A stretch of 64,000 nt of DNA. Origin: Ryuthela nishihirai. Lineage: Eukaryota; Arthropoda; Arachnida; Araneae; Heptathelidae. The stretch's first letter is position 1. Every line of letters begins with the position of its first letter. The stretch is taken from contig JAWZYU010000056.1 in NCBI GenBank assembly GCA_038380435.1, positions 2,294,001-2,358,000 on the forward strand, in the 5' to 3' direction. The position numbers were made by a program, and so were the translations under genes. The notes below the pieces were generated by a model that was not told the origin of the DNA, did not search any database, and saw nothing but the letters and a program-made list of their open reading frames with translations. Of the stretch, positions 53,461 through 64,000 are shown in pieces.

Positions 53461-53924
53461 AGCGGCGAGGCCTAGCACCTAATGTCCGATCCCGCCTTCT
53501 CGTGGTAGAGGCCATTAGTACCTTTCAAAAGAAGTACTCTTGTGGAAGTTAACGGAAGTGGAGGGCTGCCAGATTATTGTGGCCTACTGATATGGACAAC
53601 TATGACTACTTTTATTTTTTTTTCTATCCTGATGAGAAGTGTTCAACAACACAGAGTCCTGGTGCTGACCATATAAACCTACTGGACTGGATTGAAATAA
53701 GGCTTTCAGTTTCATTTTGGATTCTGAATTTGCTGCACTTCTGGGCTTTTGTGGAGGGAGAATCTTCCCCTGTGTTTTCTGTTTGTTTTTGAGTTGACAG
53801 GAAAAAAAATGATGAGATGGAAATAATAAAGTCTCTTCACTCTATTTAGCGTTATTAATGATTTAAACATAGATGTCAATCACAGCGTTACGTGGGGGAC
53901 ATTTTAACGTCAATATGTCAATAA
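53461..53924. other. Unique spacer between the arms
   Basis: No recognisable gene. A frame at 53577-53792 has no motif. Confidence 0.4.
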
Positions 53925-53995
53925 ATATTTTGTGGAAAAAATTTAGCAGACATATGTGACTTGAACCCGCATCTCTCTAGAAACATGCCACCATT
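53925..53995 (-). repeat. SINE-C head, reverse strand
   Basis: GTGACTTGAACCCGCATCTC gives box B on the minus strand, and TAGAAACATGCCACC matches other SINE-C copies. Confidence 0.55.
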
Positions 53996-54054
53996 TATTA
54001 TTTCCAGCTCACTCAGCACAATGTAAAAAAGAAATTGTTGCCACCCGTTGATCA

Positions 54055-54205
54055 TAGATGGCGCCTATGGTTGGCACCGAAATTCATCGGTGAAAGATTT
54101 AGTCATAAATTAGTGGAAAAAAGATGAGCCGGCATTAGTTCAATCGGTAAGAATACTCTGGTATGTTTCTGGAGAGATGCGGGTTCAAGTCTCTTGAAAA
54201 AAAAT
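54055..54205 (+). repeat. SINE-C, near complete
   Basis: AGATGGCGCC start, CATCGGTGAAAGATTTA, then the tRNA-like head GTTCAATCGGTAAGAATACT and box B GCGGGTTCAAGTC. In this family the tRNA-like part follows a ~70 bp leader. Confidence 0.6.
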
Positions 54206-54220
54206 TATATTGTATCTAAG

Positions 54221-54527
54221 TATGATCGACCTTGTCATGTGCATTCTGTGACGCGCCTGGGCGGGTACAGTCGCTCAAATATATATCCGAACACTATGGT
54301 TGATTGTAGAATTCAGAAAAAATATCTGGCAACGATGTTTTTAGAAATTAGTGATCTGGCAACCTTCGTCTGCAGTCCACGCAGGTTGCCAGATTACTAA
54401 TTTATAAAAAAATCTTTGCCAGATATTTTTTCTGTATTCTGTAATCAACCATACTGTTTGGATATATATTTGAGCCACTGTACACTGTGATTCTGTGGGT
54501 GGTCATATTATTCTGATACGACCGTGT
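54221..54527 (+). repeat. Tc1-E terminal part, split by a MITE
   Basis: GATCGACCTTGTCATGTGCA up to the MITE at 54268, then CACTGTGATTCTGTGGGTGG to the terminal repeat. It aligns with 53147-53237 of the other copy once the MITE and one TA are removed. Confidence 0.88.
54268..54480. mobile_element. Palindromic MITE, copy 2
   Basis: Same family as 48947-49160: CAGTCGCTCAAATATATATC and its inverse at the other end, flanked by TA on both sides. The arms have diverged near the centre (TCTGCAGTCCACGCA), so pairing is imperfect. Confidence 0.92.
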
Positions 54528-54529
54528 AT

Positions 54530-54850
54530 TTTTATATTACATTTTCAAACAAAACCAGTGGTTTGAATAGAGGTATTCGACATTTTCTGTTAATAAGAAC
54601 ATACGGTTCTATGCATCATCACAGAGGATTAGTGCATAGCTCACCTTCCAGTGACTACCTAGCTACCATTAATTAATTTGACACCAAAGGCCACCAGGAG
54701 AGCTCATTGCCTTTCTCATTGGCGAGGAGGAAAATATGCCATAAAAAAAAGCAATTAAATCTGGGTATTATTTCATTGAATTCCATTTATTTTAAAATTA
54801 CATAATGATGAATAAATCATATTTAAATTTTTATGATTATTTCAAAATTC
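54530..54850 (+). repeat. Repeat R pieces at the inversion junction
   Basis: 54530-54604 matches 18748-18790 forward. 54605-54672 is the inverse of 53396-53460. 54677-54850 matches 18895-19075 forward. The order shows more than one rearrangement. Confidence 0.65.
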
Positions 54851-54894
54851 TTTAGCAGATTTAAAAAAATTAACGTCGCCAGTCGAATTGTAAG

Positions 54895-55172
54895 AACTGA
54901 AATTTGAATGGACCGCTGGCACACTTAGTACATCCAGACTTCATAACCGTGGAACCACAAAGGCCATCGATTCCAGAAGGGAACGTCGCCTCCGTCGACT
55001 GGTAAAGGGCAATCGACGCGCAACTGTGCAGGAATTGACCACTCAAATGAATGCTGGGGCACCCAGGTACATGTCCCAGATAACAGAAGAGCGAACCTGT
55101 TACTCATGGGTCACGGATTGCGTAAAGGTTATTCCAGTTATTAGGTAATTGGTCATATTATTCTGATACGAA
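54895..55172 (+). repeat. Tc1-E N-terminal part, inverted partner of 52688
   Basis: AAGGCCATCGATTCCAGAAG, GGGCAATCGACGCGCAACTG, CACCCAGGTACATGTCCCAG, then the terminal ATATTATTCTGATACG. It sits beside repeat R exactly as in the left arm, so the insertion is ancestral. Confidence 0.87.
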
Positions 55173-55179
55173 TGTATAT

Positions 55180-55870
55180 TCTTTGTGTCCCAACTAAAAC
55201 GATAGCATTTATAACACATTGTTCCGAACTATTTGTAACCTATTTCGGATATAGTATTATTTGCTTTGCTACAGAATCTAAATCGAACAATTTCTATTTT
55301 ATGAAAAGTGTTAATTAGTGGACAAAACATGTGCTTTCGATGTACTACCATATAAGATGAAACATTTAATGGTAAATTAGTGAAACTTGAATGAAGAAAT
55401 GAAATTGTGTTGATCGTAATCATACATTTAGTAGGGAATGTAGGAAAGAATCAATCATATATTTCAAAAAAATCTAATTTTCTTTAACTTTAGATATATC
55501 ATTAAGATATAACTGTAATGTATAATTGGCAGACTTGCAACAACAATGTGATTTAACGAAAGATTCAATTCAATTAAATTAATTTATAAACCGGGAGGTA
55601 GTTCAGGATAATAGCCTTCATATTTTAATTTTCTTAGTCTCTAAATCCCTTAAAATCCCCAAAAAAGTTAAAATCCATTAAAAGTTAAATATCCTTAAAA
55701 AAAACCTTAAAAGTTAAAGAGTTACTTCGTTCACCATTTGTTGATTTTTTTAGTTCATCTATATGTTTCTCCAAACGGTTATTCTAAGATGTTGACCACT
55801 AGCAACGTACAAAATGAAAGCCTGATACGCCGATGATCGTTCATTTTGAAAAACCGTCTAATTTAATTTG
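55180..55870 (-). repeat. Repeat R, inverted, uninterrupted
   Basis: Contains in inverse order the same blocks as 48475-48830 and 52362-52685 with nothing between them; junction near AAAATCTAATTTTC at 55472. Confidence 0.85.
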
Positions 55871-55892
55871 CCCATTACTAAAAAACTACATA

Positions 55893-56090
55893 ATTATCCC
55901 CTCAAGCAGCTGCTTGTCATAGAGTTATGTCAATAGCCTGTCAGTTTAAACCCCATAGTAGAAGGTCTGTGAGGAAGTCGGGTCCTCAGCAGAAAGAAAA
56001 CAGAACAACCATGCCTTACTCGGGACTCGAACCCAGATCCCTTAAATCAGTAGCAAAGCGTGTAACCACTCGGCCACGAGATGGGCACCT
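55893..56090 (-). mobile_element. SINE-B, full length, shared by both arms
   Basis: Plus strand CCCCTCAAGCAGCTGCTTGT, CTCGGGACTCGAACCCAGAT (box B inverted) and AACCACTCGGCCACGAGATG. It is the counterpart of 48262-48470. Confidence 0.92.
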
Positions 56091-56458
56091 GGAAACAAAG
56101 GAAAGAAATGTGAAAAATAATTTTGTCGCAATATTATAGAAACGCAAGGGACGAGAGTAACGATTGCCATATTATGAAAAGTGCCTTTCGATGCTTCCTT
56201 CCTAATAGAGATGAGTTCGGCATCAGGCTTTGCCCGGCTCAAAATGACACAGATGTCTTCGGGTTGTAACTCAGAATATTTAATTTTTAAATAGTTCTTG
56301 AAATTATACATAAAATGGTAGAAATCTAATATATAAAGAAGAAAGTTTGTCCGCTTATGCAGTCGGTCCCCAGAAGAGCTGAAGGCACCCAACTTTGATG
56401 AATGTTCCCCTCCCCCAGGGAAGAAATATAGGCTAAGTGCGTACCAGATGAGGTCAAT

Positions 56459-56550
56459 AAAAATTGGGATGGGGGAGTTATAATTTCTCAAAATACTCCT
56501 AGACAATTGGGATGGGGGAGTTATAATTTCTCAAAATACTCCAATAACGG
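56459..56550 (+). repeat. ~44 bp tandem duplication
   Basis: AATTGGGATGGGGGAGTTAT followed by AATTTCTCAAAATACTCC occurs twice in a row with no visible change, so it is recent. The left arm has one unit. Confidence 0.92.
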
Positions 56551-56896
56551 TTGAAAGTTATTCAAAATAAGTTTGCTACCAATAATTTGAAAAAAAAAAT
56601 GCATCAAAGTAAACTAATATCCGATTACGCGTGATTAAACATTAACGCTTGGAAGTTATTCAAAATAACTGTTGCCGCAAATAAATCTGAAATATTGCAT
56701 AAATCGAAATAATATCTTCTCGATTCCTTGTGATAAACTCATTTTTCACTTGGTCAATAATCATCAGTTAGAGGGTCACGAACTTAAACGAGCTTCTTTG
56801 TTAAAATAAAAGCTTCAAAAACCAAGTTCATATCGGAAGCTGATATTATTAGCTTAATTTGATAAATATGCGAAAGCTAATAAAAGTATATGAAAA

Positions 56897-57094
56897 GTAA
56901 ATAAATACCCTCTCAAGCAGCTGCTTGCCACAGAGGTCTGACAGGAGCCTGTCAGTAAATATGTCATAGTAGAAGGTCTGAGAGGATGGAGGACCTCAGC
57001 AGAAAAACGACACAAACAACCATGCCTTACCCGGGGCTCGAACCCAGGTCCCTTAGATCAGTAGCCAAGCGCGCAAACCACTCGGCCATGGGAT
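56897..57094 (-). mobile_element. SINE-B, full length, right arm only
   Basis: CTCTCAAGCAGCTGCTTGCC, ACCCGGGGCTCGAACCCAGG, ACCACTCGGCCATGGGAT. The left arm at about 47400 lacks it, giving an empty site. Confidence 0.92.
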
Positions 57095-57576
57095 ACAAAT
57101 AATTAATAAATGTTTCAAATATTATGATAGGTAATAACTAATTTTGTTTAATAATAATAACTTTAATTACCTTTACATTTTTATGCCCCTCAGACCATAG
57201 CGTATTTTGTTTTGCTATAAATTATATATGCCTGGCAAATTGTATCCGAGGGATTCTTTTGGGTACGAAGTGATTTGAAAATTTCGATTATCTGAGCCAG
57301 GAAATTCCGTTTTTTGCTTAAATACTTCCGACTTGGGGAGAATTATGGGTACCTCGAACTATGTCCCTTTCCTTCCTCTTCTAAAAGAGAGGGACAAATT
57401 TTTAACTAGAGGCGGGAAGATCGATCGTAATGATATTTTTGCCAAATGAAGGCTTGAGACGTGGGGAGTACCATTTATTCTAAAGTGTTTGAGACCCAAG
57501 AAAATCCAGGTAAATCTGCTAGTATAATAAATATTTTCTAAAATGTTAGATACATCATTGAAATACATCCGTGATA

Positions 57577-57961
57577 GGGACGGGGGTGGCTCAGTCGGTA
57601 GCGCGCCAGACTCGTAATCTGTAGTTCCCAGGTTCGAGTATCAGCTGGGTCAGAGCTGAGATTTATCTCCGCAAAACTCCCGCCCTGCCCACGTTCAGTA
57701 GGGGACACCGATTTGCTTGGAAAGGCTGCCGTCCGTCGGACGGGACGTTAAGTCGTTGCCCATGTGCGGGAGAGTCATACCCTGTGCACGTTAAAGAACA
57801 CACTGGATGGCCTTGACGGGAGGCTACCATCTGTATCCCAACAGCTGTTCCAGTGGGTTCCCTCCCCCAACCTTCTCTGAGCCTTCGGGGTGGGGTCCTT
57901 GTGACCTGGTCATTTAGCCCATGGTGTGCAAAAAAGTGCCGCTCAGAGGTAAAACAACCCA
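57577..57961 (+). mobile_element. SINE-A, full length, right arm only
   Basis: ACATCCGTGATA on both sides (57565-57576 and 57962-57973). The 385 bp copy is near consensus and splits the single 280 bp unit. Empty sites exist in all three left-arm units. Confidence 0.96.
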
Positions 57962-58039
57962 ACATCCGTGATATACACACCTACTTATGAAGTTATATGG
58001 ATATTGATTGTCATCATCATCAGTCAAAAATAAAGGTTT

Positions 58040-61000
58040 TCTCTGGATTCTTTCGACCCTCTCCTCCAGATCAAAGTTGGATAATGGCAAGAAACTTAAA
58101 TTCTTAAATCCTAGGAAAAGATATCGCATCGTGTAAACATTGGATTGTTTCATTGTAGCAAACTTTGCGCTTAGTCAGATCCTCTTGTCCAAGTAAAGTG
58201 TGCAGATGTAGTTCAAAGATATTTTGTTTTTCTAATCTTACTATTAAGTTGTTTCTCTGGATCGAGTAAGCGTTACACTTCAGCAAAAAACGAATCACCT
58301 TTTCCTTTACGTTGCACGTCTGACAGGGGAAAAACCTTTCTCATTTTGAAAAGTGAGTCATTCAAGAGTAATGCACCTCTTCTGAGTCTGGTGATGTACA
58401 CAAAAGTTCTTCTGGAAAGGTGCAGATCATTTAGTGGAAGAATCTTGGTTTCTATTAATTGTCGATGATTGGTCTTTCTTTCAGCGATGGCTTGGAAGTG
58501 ATGTAGAAAGCTGTCATTCAGTTTTTCTTTATTTAACTTAGAATATATAAATTCCCAATTTCCAATTGAAGGTATTTTTCATTCATAAGGGCCGATTTTG
58601 ATTTTAAAAAATCAGCTATTTAATTTCCCTGGACAACTATATGTCCAGGGATCCATTTCAAAGTTATTGTGAATCCTTTTTAAATTATTTGATCAATGGT
58701 CTCAAGGATGTTTTAGAAAAGCCCATTATTCTGGGATTGACATATGTCTTCCTGAAGAAAAAACAAAAATGTGCTACTATCTATAAGCACAACAAAATTA
58801 GACTTTGGTTGTTTAAAACACCACTTTAGAGCCATTTCAATTGCAATCAGCTCAGTAGTCATAACGTCTAAGGCAGCTTGCAGCCTGATAGCTTCAAAGT
58901 GAGACATTTCTGAGACCCAGAAAGCCGCTCCAGCTTTTTGTGTTAACTTGTTTAACGATCCGTCAGAGAAAATCTTAATATGATTTTCATATTTTTGTTC
59001 TATGTGCCCCTGAGCAATAATCTGTTGAACTGAGCTTTCAAGTTCTTTTTCAGATGTGAAACCTGCAATACAAACAAATCATCAAATTGTTGAAAGGTCC
59101 AAGGAGGTTTTTCAGAAAGTTTGTCCTTATGCTGAAATCAAATAAAAGAGGGGATGTAGGCGGATGGAAGTACTTTAGTTATATCAATGATCATCTTTCC
59201 TGATCCAAAAAGGATCTTATCGATCACTGGATGATATTCTTGTTCGAAGAGCAGTGTTGAGAAGTGCGAAAACAACAAATAAGGTTTTCTGATGGAAAAA
59301 GGTGGAATATTAGCCTCAGCATTCAGAGAAATATATGGACAAAGACTTAACTGGCCCAAGCAGATTCTTAGAGTTTGGTTTTGAAAAGTTTCTAACTTTT
59401 TAACAAGGGAAGGGCTAGCACTATCCAGTAGAAAACTCCCATATTCCAATCTTGATCTTAAAATTGATCTGTAAAGATATATCATTTGACGAAGCGATGC
59501 TCCATTCTTGCTAGACCCAATGCATCTTAACATGTTAATAATAGGTTTATAAGTGGAGATCAATTGACGAATACAGAAGTTCCATTTCAGTTCAGAGTCC
59601 AGTAGGATTCCTAAATAACAGTGTTCTTTTACAACCTGAAGGGAACTTTCCTTGTAATTCCAGTCTTCGGATATTTCCAGTCCCCATGAGTGAAAATATT
59701 TAACAGACTCGCTAAATGCGGAATGGCACCGATTGGATTATGTATATGCTTCTGCCAGTGTATCAAATCACAATGTCGTCTGCATAGACAGAGAGTCTCG
59801 CATTATTTGGTAAAATATCAGGAAAATCGTGTAAAAACAGATTGAAGAGTATTGGACTAAGCACTCGTTGTTGTGGAAGATTCTTCAAAGGATTAGGAGC
59901 AGAAAATGTATACTTTAATTTCACAATAATTTTTCTGTTAGTTAGCAAATGAACTAAGTACGCAAACATGTTTCCTCTACTTTTCAATTTTAAAATTTTA
60001 TATAGTAGTATTTAAAGTCGAGAAATATAGCTACGGTAGTAGTGTTTCTAATGTTCAATCCTGCTTGTATATCAGAGACTAAATCAATGACTTTGTCTAT
60101 TGAGTTCCGACCTCTACTAAAACCACAAACTGCATAATGAAGATAATTATGTGATTCTATAATCCAGCTTGGTCTCCTATTCACCATGTTCCCTAGCAGT
60201 TTTTTTAAGCAAGAGCTCAGAATAATAGGTCTGAAATAAGAACGAAATAAGAACGGTATTTCGCTTGCTTATTCGGCTAGGGATAATATATGTAGTTTTC
60301 CAGTCTTGTGAGAATGTCCTTTTAACCCAGAGTTCATTAAAAGCTGTTAGCAAAAGTTTAATTTGCGATTCAGTAAGTATTTTAAGCATCTTATATGTTA
60401 TTCCATCCGGTCCTGGCGAAGTGGGTGTTTTTTACATTTTCTCAATGCAATAATAATTTCATTCAAGCTGAAGGTCATGTCAATATATTCAGCAGCATTC
60501 GGATTCAAAATTTTCATGCTTCTGAAGTTCCCTTTCTATTATAATGTGATTCTGATTAAACTGCGTAGGAAAGAAATGATTTTTCCTATGAAGTAAAAAA
60601 CTTTGCAAAATCATTCACAAGAGTCTTCCATTTTTTGTTGTCTCCTAGTGTCAAGACGTTCGAAGGAGAAGACGGTGTGACTTGTTTCCCAATCGATTTG
60701 ATCATTTTCCCTATCTTTGTATTGGGAGAAAGAAATTAATAGTGCGAAAAAATTGTCCCATTTCTTTCTTTTGGCTTCTTTTATTCGTTTTTTCTTTAAG
60801 TCATTTATCGTTTTATAATATATTATATGATCAAGTCTTCTGGTTTTTCTTGCTCTCCTTTCTGCTCGTCTCTTGCGAGCTATAAGTTTACTAATTTGTT
60901 CTATATTATATTTTAAGTTTTTAGGGTTTTCAATTTCAATGAAACTATTGAACTTAGCTTTTTTGCTTTTATTTGTTATAGCAGAAACAGTTGAAAAGTC

Positions 61001-61065
61001 TTCAATGCAAATAATTTCTTGATTAAGAACTTCTCTAAAATTATTACAAACATCTGAAACCAATT
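58040..61065 (-). pseudogene. I-like LINE reverse transcriptase and RNase H
   Basis: Read on the minus strand, in order. Pre-polymerase linker: KFNSFIEIENPKNLKYNIEQ, then a basic stretch near RKRRAERRARKTRRLDH. Finger/palm: LTESQIKLLLTAFNELW, CGFSRGRNSIDKVIDLVSDI, AIFLDFK. Then QQRVLSPILFNLFLHDFPDI and VYADDIVI with an intact YADD. Thumb: YRSILRSRLEYGS. RNase H: TTELIAIEMALKWC and VVLIDSS, which carry the conserved E and D. C-terminus: CQTCNVKEKVIRFLLKCNAY. An RNase H after the polymerase places it in the I superclade. Many stops and shifts break it. The endonuclease is missing; a SINE-C starts at that point. The family probably matches the fragment at 34960-36700. Confidence 0.85.
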
Positions 61066-61215
61066 ATTGCTGCCACGGCAGGAATCGAACCCGCAAGTCT
61101 CTAGATACATGTCATAGTGCTCTAACCATTAAACTACGCATCAGCCGCTAAAATCTTCCAGAAAAAGAGCTATAAATCTTTCATTGAGATGTGGCGGACC
61201 TTGCACCATCTATAC
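61066..61215 (-). mobile_element. SINE-C, full length
   Basis: On the minus strand: AGATGGTGCAAGGTCCGCCA, CAATGAAAGATTTATAGCTC, then GTAGTTTAATGGTTAGAGCA (box A) and GCGGGTTCGATTCCTGCC (box B). The tRNA-like part is intact enough to look like a tRNA, but arms do not close, and the leader recurs at 61745-61900. Confidence 0.75.
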
Positions 61216-61288
61216 TTCAGAAGAGGCAACTTTTCCAATTGTTGCTAATGATTTAGATGTTAATGAGGAGATCAGTCACGCTTAAGCG

Positions 61289-61669
61289 ATGGCGGGGGTG
61301 CTCAGTCGGTAGCGCGCCTGTCTCATAATCTGTAGTTCCCAGGTTCGAGTCCTATCTTGGTCAGTGTTGAGATTTTTCTCCGCAAGATTCCCCGCCCTGC
61401 ACATGGACAGTAGGGGACACCGATGGGTATGGAAAGACCGCCGTCCGTCGGATGGGACGTTAAGCCATGGCCCCTTGTGCGGGAGAGCATACCTTGTGCA
61501 CATTAAAGAACACGCTGGATGACCTTGACGGGAGGCTACCATCTGTCTCCCAACAAGGTGTTCTAGAGGGTCTCCTCCCCCAACCTTCTATGAGCTTTCG
61601 GGGTCCATGTGACCTGGCCATTTAGCCCATGGTGTGCAAAAAAGTCCCGCTCAGAGGTAAAACAACCCA
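61289..61669 (+). mobile_element. SINE-A, full length with 11 bp duplication
   Basis: ACGCTTAAGCG flanks both sides (61278-61288 and 61670-61680). The anticodon region reads TGTCTCATAATCTGTAG, the loop of an elongator methionine tRNA (CAT), where other copies have CGT. This points to a tRNA-Met origin of the head. Confidence 0.95.
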
Positions 61670-61744
61670 ACGCTTAAGCGTTTATTATTAAAAATCCATC
61701 CGTAATAAATACACAGATTTACCTGTAGAAATGAACTTCAATAA

Positions 61745-61900
61745 TTATTACAAACATCTGAAAAAAATTATCACTGCGGGAATCGAACCCGCAACTATGT
61801 AGATACATGCCAAAGTGCTCTACCGTTAAACTACGAGGCAGACGTTAAATCTTCTAGATTAAGACCTATAAATCTTTCACTGAGATGTGTCGGACCTTGC
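61745..61900 (-). mobile_element. SINE-C, full length
   Basis: GCGGGAATCGAACCCGCAAC (box B inverted), TAGATACATGCCAAAGTGCT, then AATCTTTCACTGAGATGTG and CGGACCTTGCGC. It matches 61066-61215 closely. Confidence 0.75.
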
Positions 61901-62339
61901 GCATATAATAATTATAATAATTTATTTCGTGCAGGGGGTTACAGTAAAGCTAAGGTACATATATATTTTTGGATATTAATTTGAATGTTCAATTGGCTTC
62001 ATGTCCCAGTACATTTGAGAAATTAAAAAGAAATACTATACAAAAATTTAAAAATAAAATTTAGAAATTTAAAAGAATACAATACAAAAATACAAACATG
62101 TTTAGAGGAATTCCATAATTATTTGATTCATATAAATAAAATGACAAGTTGCAAAAGACGAAAACAAACATAATATGAAACATGATAAGAAACGAAATGA
62201 AATCAGGGGGAAGAAAAAGAAAGTTTAAGACAACAACAGAGAGTGATATTAAATGAATGAACAGGGGAAAAGGGATTGCGGATAATCCAGACAAAGGGCG
62301 AAGATGGGGAGTGGGAATAGGGGTGAGGAGATATTGTTG

Positions 62340-64000
62340 GTCAAAGGTTTTAATATTCTAATAGGAGTGGAGTTCTATTGTTTTTGAATTTTGTTTCAGA
62401 ATTTAAAGAAGTGATATCACTCGGAAGAGAGATCCAAGTTGAGATTGCTTGAAAGCAAAAATAAATTTCATCATACTTAGCTTTAAAATTTTGGGAGAAA
62501 GAAAACATTTTATTATGAGAGCGAAGGATGTGGCGATGCGGTAATCGAATATAGGGTTGGGTTGGGTTGTTTTCCTCTGAGCGGCACTTTTTTGCACACC
62601 ATGGGATAAATGGACAGGTCACATGGACCCCGAAGGCTCAGAGAAGGTTGGGGGAGGGGACCTACTGGAACAGCTGTTGGGAGACAGATGGTAACCTCCC
62701 GTCAAGGCCATCCAGCGTGTTCTTTAACGTGCACAGGTGTGGCTCTCCCACACAAGGGGCCACGGCTTAACGTCCCATCCGACGGACGGCGGCCTTTCCA
62801 AGCCCATCGGTGTCCCCTACTGACCGTGGGCAGGGCGGGGAATTTTGCGGAGATAAATCTCAACGCTGACCCAGCTTGAATATAGGGTATAAGAATCGAA
62901 TGAAGGGGGTGAGACTTGTTATAAATAGTGTCGTGAATAAGGGTAATAAACTTCAGCTTTCTTCTATACTCAATAGTAGGAATTTGATATTTGGAACGAA
63001 TATCAGTAAGTGTTTGAGATCCATGTTTGTTAAAATAGATTTTGCTGATGATTTTGAGAGCTTCATTTTGAACTTTTTCTAAGTTATAAGAATTCGTTTT
63101 ATTAATGCCAAAAAGAGTGGAAGCACAGTATTCAAGTTTCGGTCGGATGTAAACTTTGTAGAACGTTGGGGCATAGAAAGATATACAGTTTCGAATGTAT
63201 CTCAATATATAAGTTCTTTTAGAAGCTGAAGCGAAGGTTTTATTAATGTGAATTCCAAAGTCAAGATTATTATCTATCGTCATACCTAAGTACTTCATGG
63301 AAGTGGAAACTAATATGGCTGTTATTAATTTTAATGTTTATGACATGCAGGGAACAATTTGAAGTTGAAAGAAAACAATATTAGTTTTCTTGATATTGAC
63401 AGTAAATCTTCATATTGACGTTTTTAGTATACCAATTAAACACATTACGAATATTATTTTATATTTCTTGTATAAATTTGAAAAACTTGAGGTAAAAGAA
63501 AGAATTCAATCGTTTGCATACATAAAAACATTTCAGTTAATAGAAGATTCTAGATCATTAACAAACAGGTTAAAGAGAAGTGGGCTAAGAATGGTTCTTT
63601 GGGGTATTCCTCGATTAATTTTAAGAGGTGTAGAGATCTCATTAGTTCTTAATTTAATTCGGATAACACGGTCGTTGAGATAATTTTTTTTTTAAACCAA
63701 GAAAGAGCTGAGGGCGATAGATTAAAATTATAGCAGTTTTTGCAAAATAAGTGTGTCCAACTGAATCAAATGCTTTTGAGATATCAAGGGAAACCAGTCT
63801 GACAACAGGCTTAGACCTAAAACCAGGCTTTATACAGAAATGTTTCCACTTTTCTGTCTAAAGCCAATCTCCATTGATTAACAAGAAGTGTCATGAGAGT
63901 TTCAGTTGACCTATATTTCCTGAGTCCGAATTGTCTCCACGAAAGCAAATAGAAATTTTCAACCTAAGTCCATAATTATCTCTCGACGACTTTTTCTACA
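62340..64000 (-). pseudogene. Jockey/CR1-like LINE reverse transcriptase, partial
   Basis: Read on the minus strand from the window edge: FGLRKYRSTETLMTLLVNQW, then VSLDISKAFDSVGH, then GIPQRTILSPLLFNLFVNDL. The catalytic box is FFMYAND followed by a stop, where YADD is expected. After a shift it continues KYLGMTIDNNLDFGIHINKT, YKVYIRPKLEYCASTLFG and KVQNEALKIIS. After the inserted SINE the frame resumes with RLPHRHILRSHNKMFSFSQN and AISTWISLPSDITSLNSETK, the usual 'xWNSLP' ending. The catalytic change, stops and SINE make it dead. The N-terminal part lies beyond the window. Confidence 0.82.
62557..62877 (-). mobile_element. SINE-A, 5'-truncated, with 10 bp duplication
   Basis: GAATATAGGG flanks both ends (62547-62556 and 62878-62887). 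The copy has the full tail with CCAAC repeats (plus strand TTGGGTTGGGTTGTTTTCC) but stops at CAACGCTGACCCAGC, so the whole tRNA-like promoter head is missing. The rest is near consensus. Confidence 0.95.

Larger units (their letters stand above)
54605..58450 (-). repeat. Right arm of the large inverted repeat
   Basis: The inverted counterpart of 45787-53460. It has a single ~280 bp unit, the shared SINE-B, repeat R without the 3.5 kb insertion, and private insertions of SINE-B (56897) and SINE-A (57577). Confidence 0.82.
61905..64000 (-). mobile_element. Jockey/CR1-like LINE, runs off the window
   Basis: The minus strand ends with TGCACGAAATAAATTATTAT and ATAAT repeats, the usual 3' end of such LINEs. 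Upstream is an AT-rich untranslated stretch (about 61910-62340), then the coding remnant. A SINE-A is inserted at 62557-62877. Confidence 0.78.

Noticed and set aside
61080..61145. Functional tRNA gene on the minus strand
   Set aside because: The tRNA-like part belongs to a longer repeated unit (SINE-C) seen again at 61745-61900, with the same leader sequence.

Overview
This window looks like intergenic or intronic DNA from a large, repeat-rich, AT-rich animal genome. The mix of elements (tRNA-derived SINEs, several Tc1/mariner lineages, a mariner with a DD34D core, RTE-type and I/Jockey-type LINEs, hAT-like short elements, a DUF4817-type MITE) is typical of arthropods. A chelicerate such as a spider is my best guess, but that rests on repeat flavour only. 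I recognise no intact host gene, no rRNA, no CRISPR array and no convincing functional tRNA. Every long reading frame I could interpret belongs to a decayed mobile element or to a low-complexity repeat.

Layout. 1-5 kb: a diverged 0.7 kb dispersed repeat present twice, with many copies of a ~385 bp tRNA-derived SINE (here SINE-A). 5-12.5 kb: a second SINE (SINE-B), a truncated Tc1 copy, an unclassified DNA transposon coding for a protein with a CDGTAVNTG motif (8.2-9.5 kb), a DD34D mariner pseudogene, and a separate Tc1-like transposase with an LDETWVN motif. 13.2-15.1 kb: a SINE-A split by a 1279 bp Tc1 element with clean TA target duplication. 16-19.3 kb: fragments of a pogo/jerky-like transposase and a LINE, plus repeats E and R. 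20.2-22.5 and 32.2-34.0 kb: two insertions of one hAT-like non-autonomous element whose interior is a degenerate minisatellite; both have perfect 8 bp target duplications. 23.5-31.5 kb: a SINE-A cluster, a MITE carrying the start of a DUF4817-type protein, and a full-length Tc1. 35-36.7 kb: gag-like zinc knuckles and the endonuclease of an I-like LINE. 39-40.3 kb: another Tc1. 43.4-45.8 kb: an RTE LINE ending in a TGATGA microsatellite.

45.8-58.5 kb is a large, rearranged inverted repeat. Its arms share old insertions (one SINE-B and the 5' part of a Tc1-type element) and differ in younger ones (an LTR-like 3.5 kb insertion, another SINE-B, a SINE-A), so relative insertion order can be read directly. 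Inside the left-arm insertion lie a near-perfect palindromic MITE and a foldback-like structure built of inverted ~300 bp subrepeats. 58-61 kb holds the reverse transcriptase and RNase H of an I-like LINE. 61.9 kb to the end holds a second LINE (Jockey/CR1-like) that runs off the window.

The elements form a nested history: SINEs inside LINEs, Tc1 inside SINE, MITE inside Tc1, foldback inside LTR-like DNA. The SINEs presumably depended on LINE enzymes such as those whose remains are seen here. Names such as SINE-A, SINE-B, SINE-C, repeat A, E and R are working labels for this window only.
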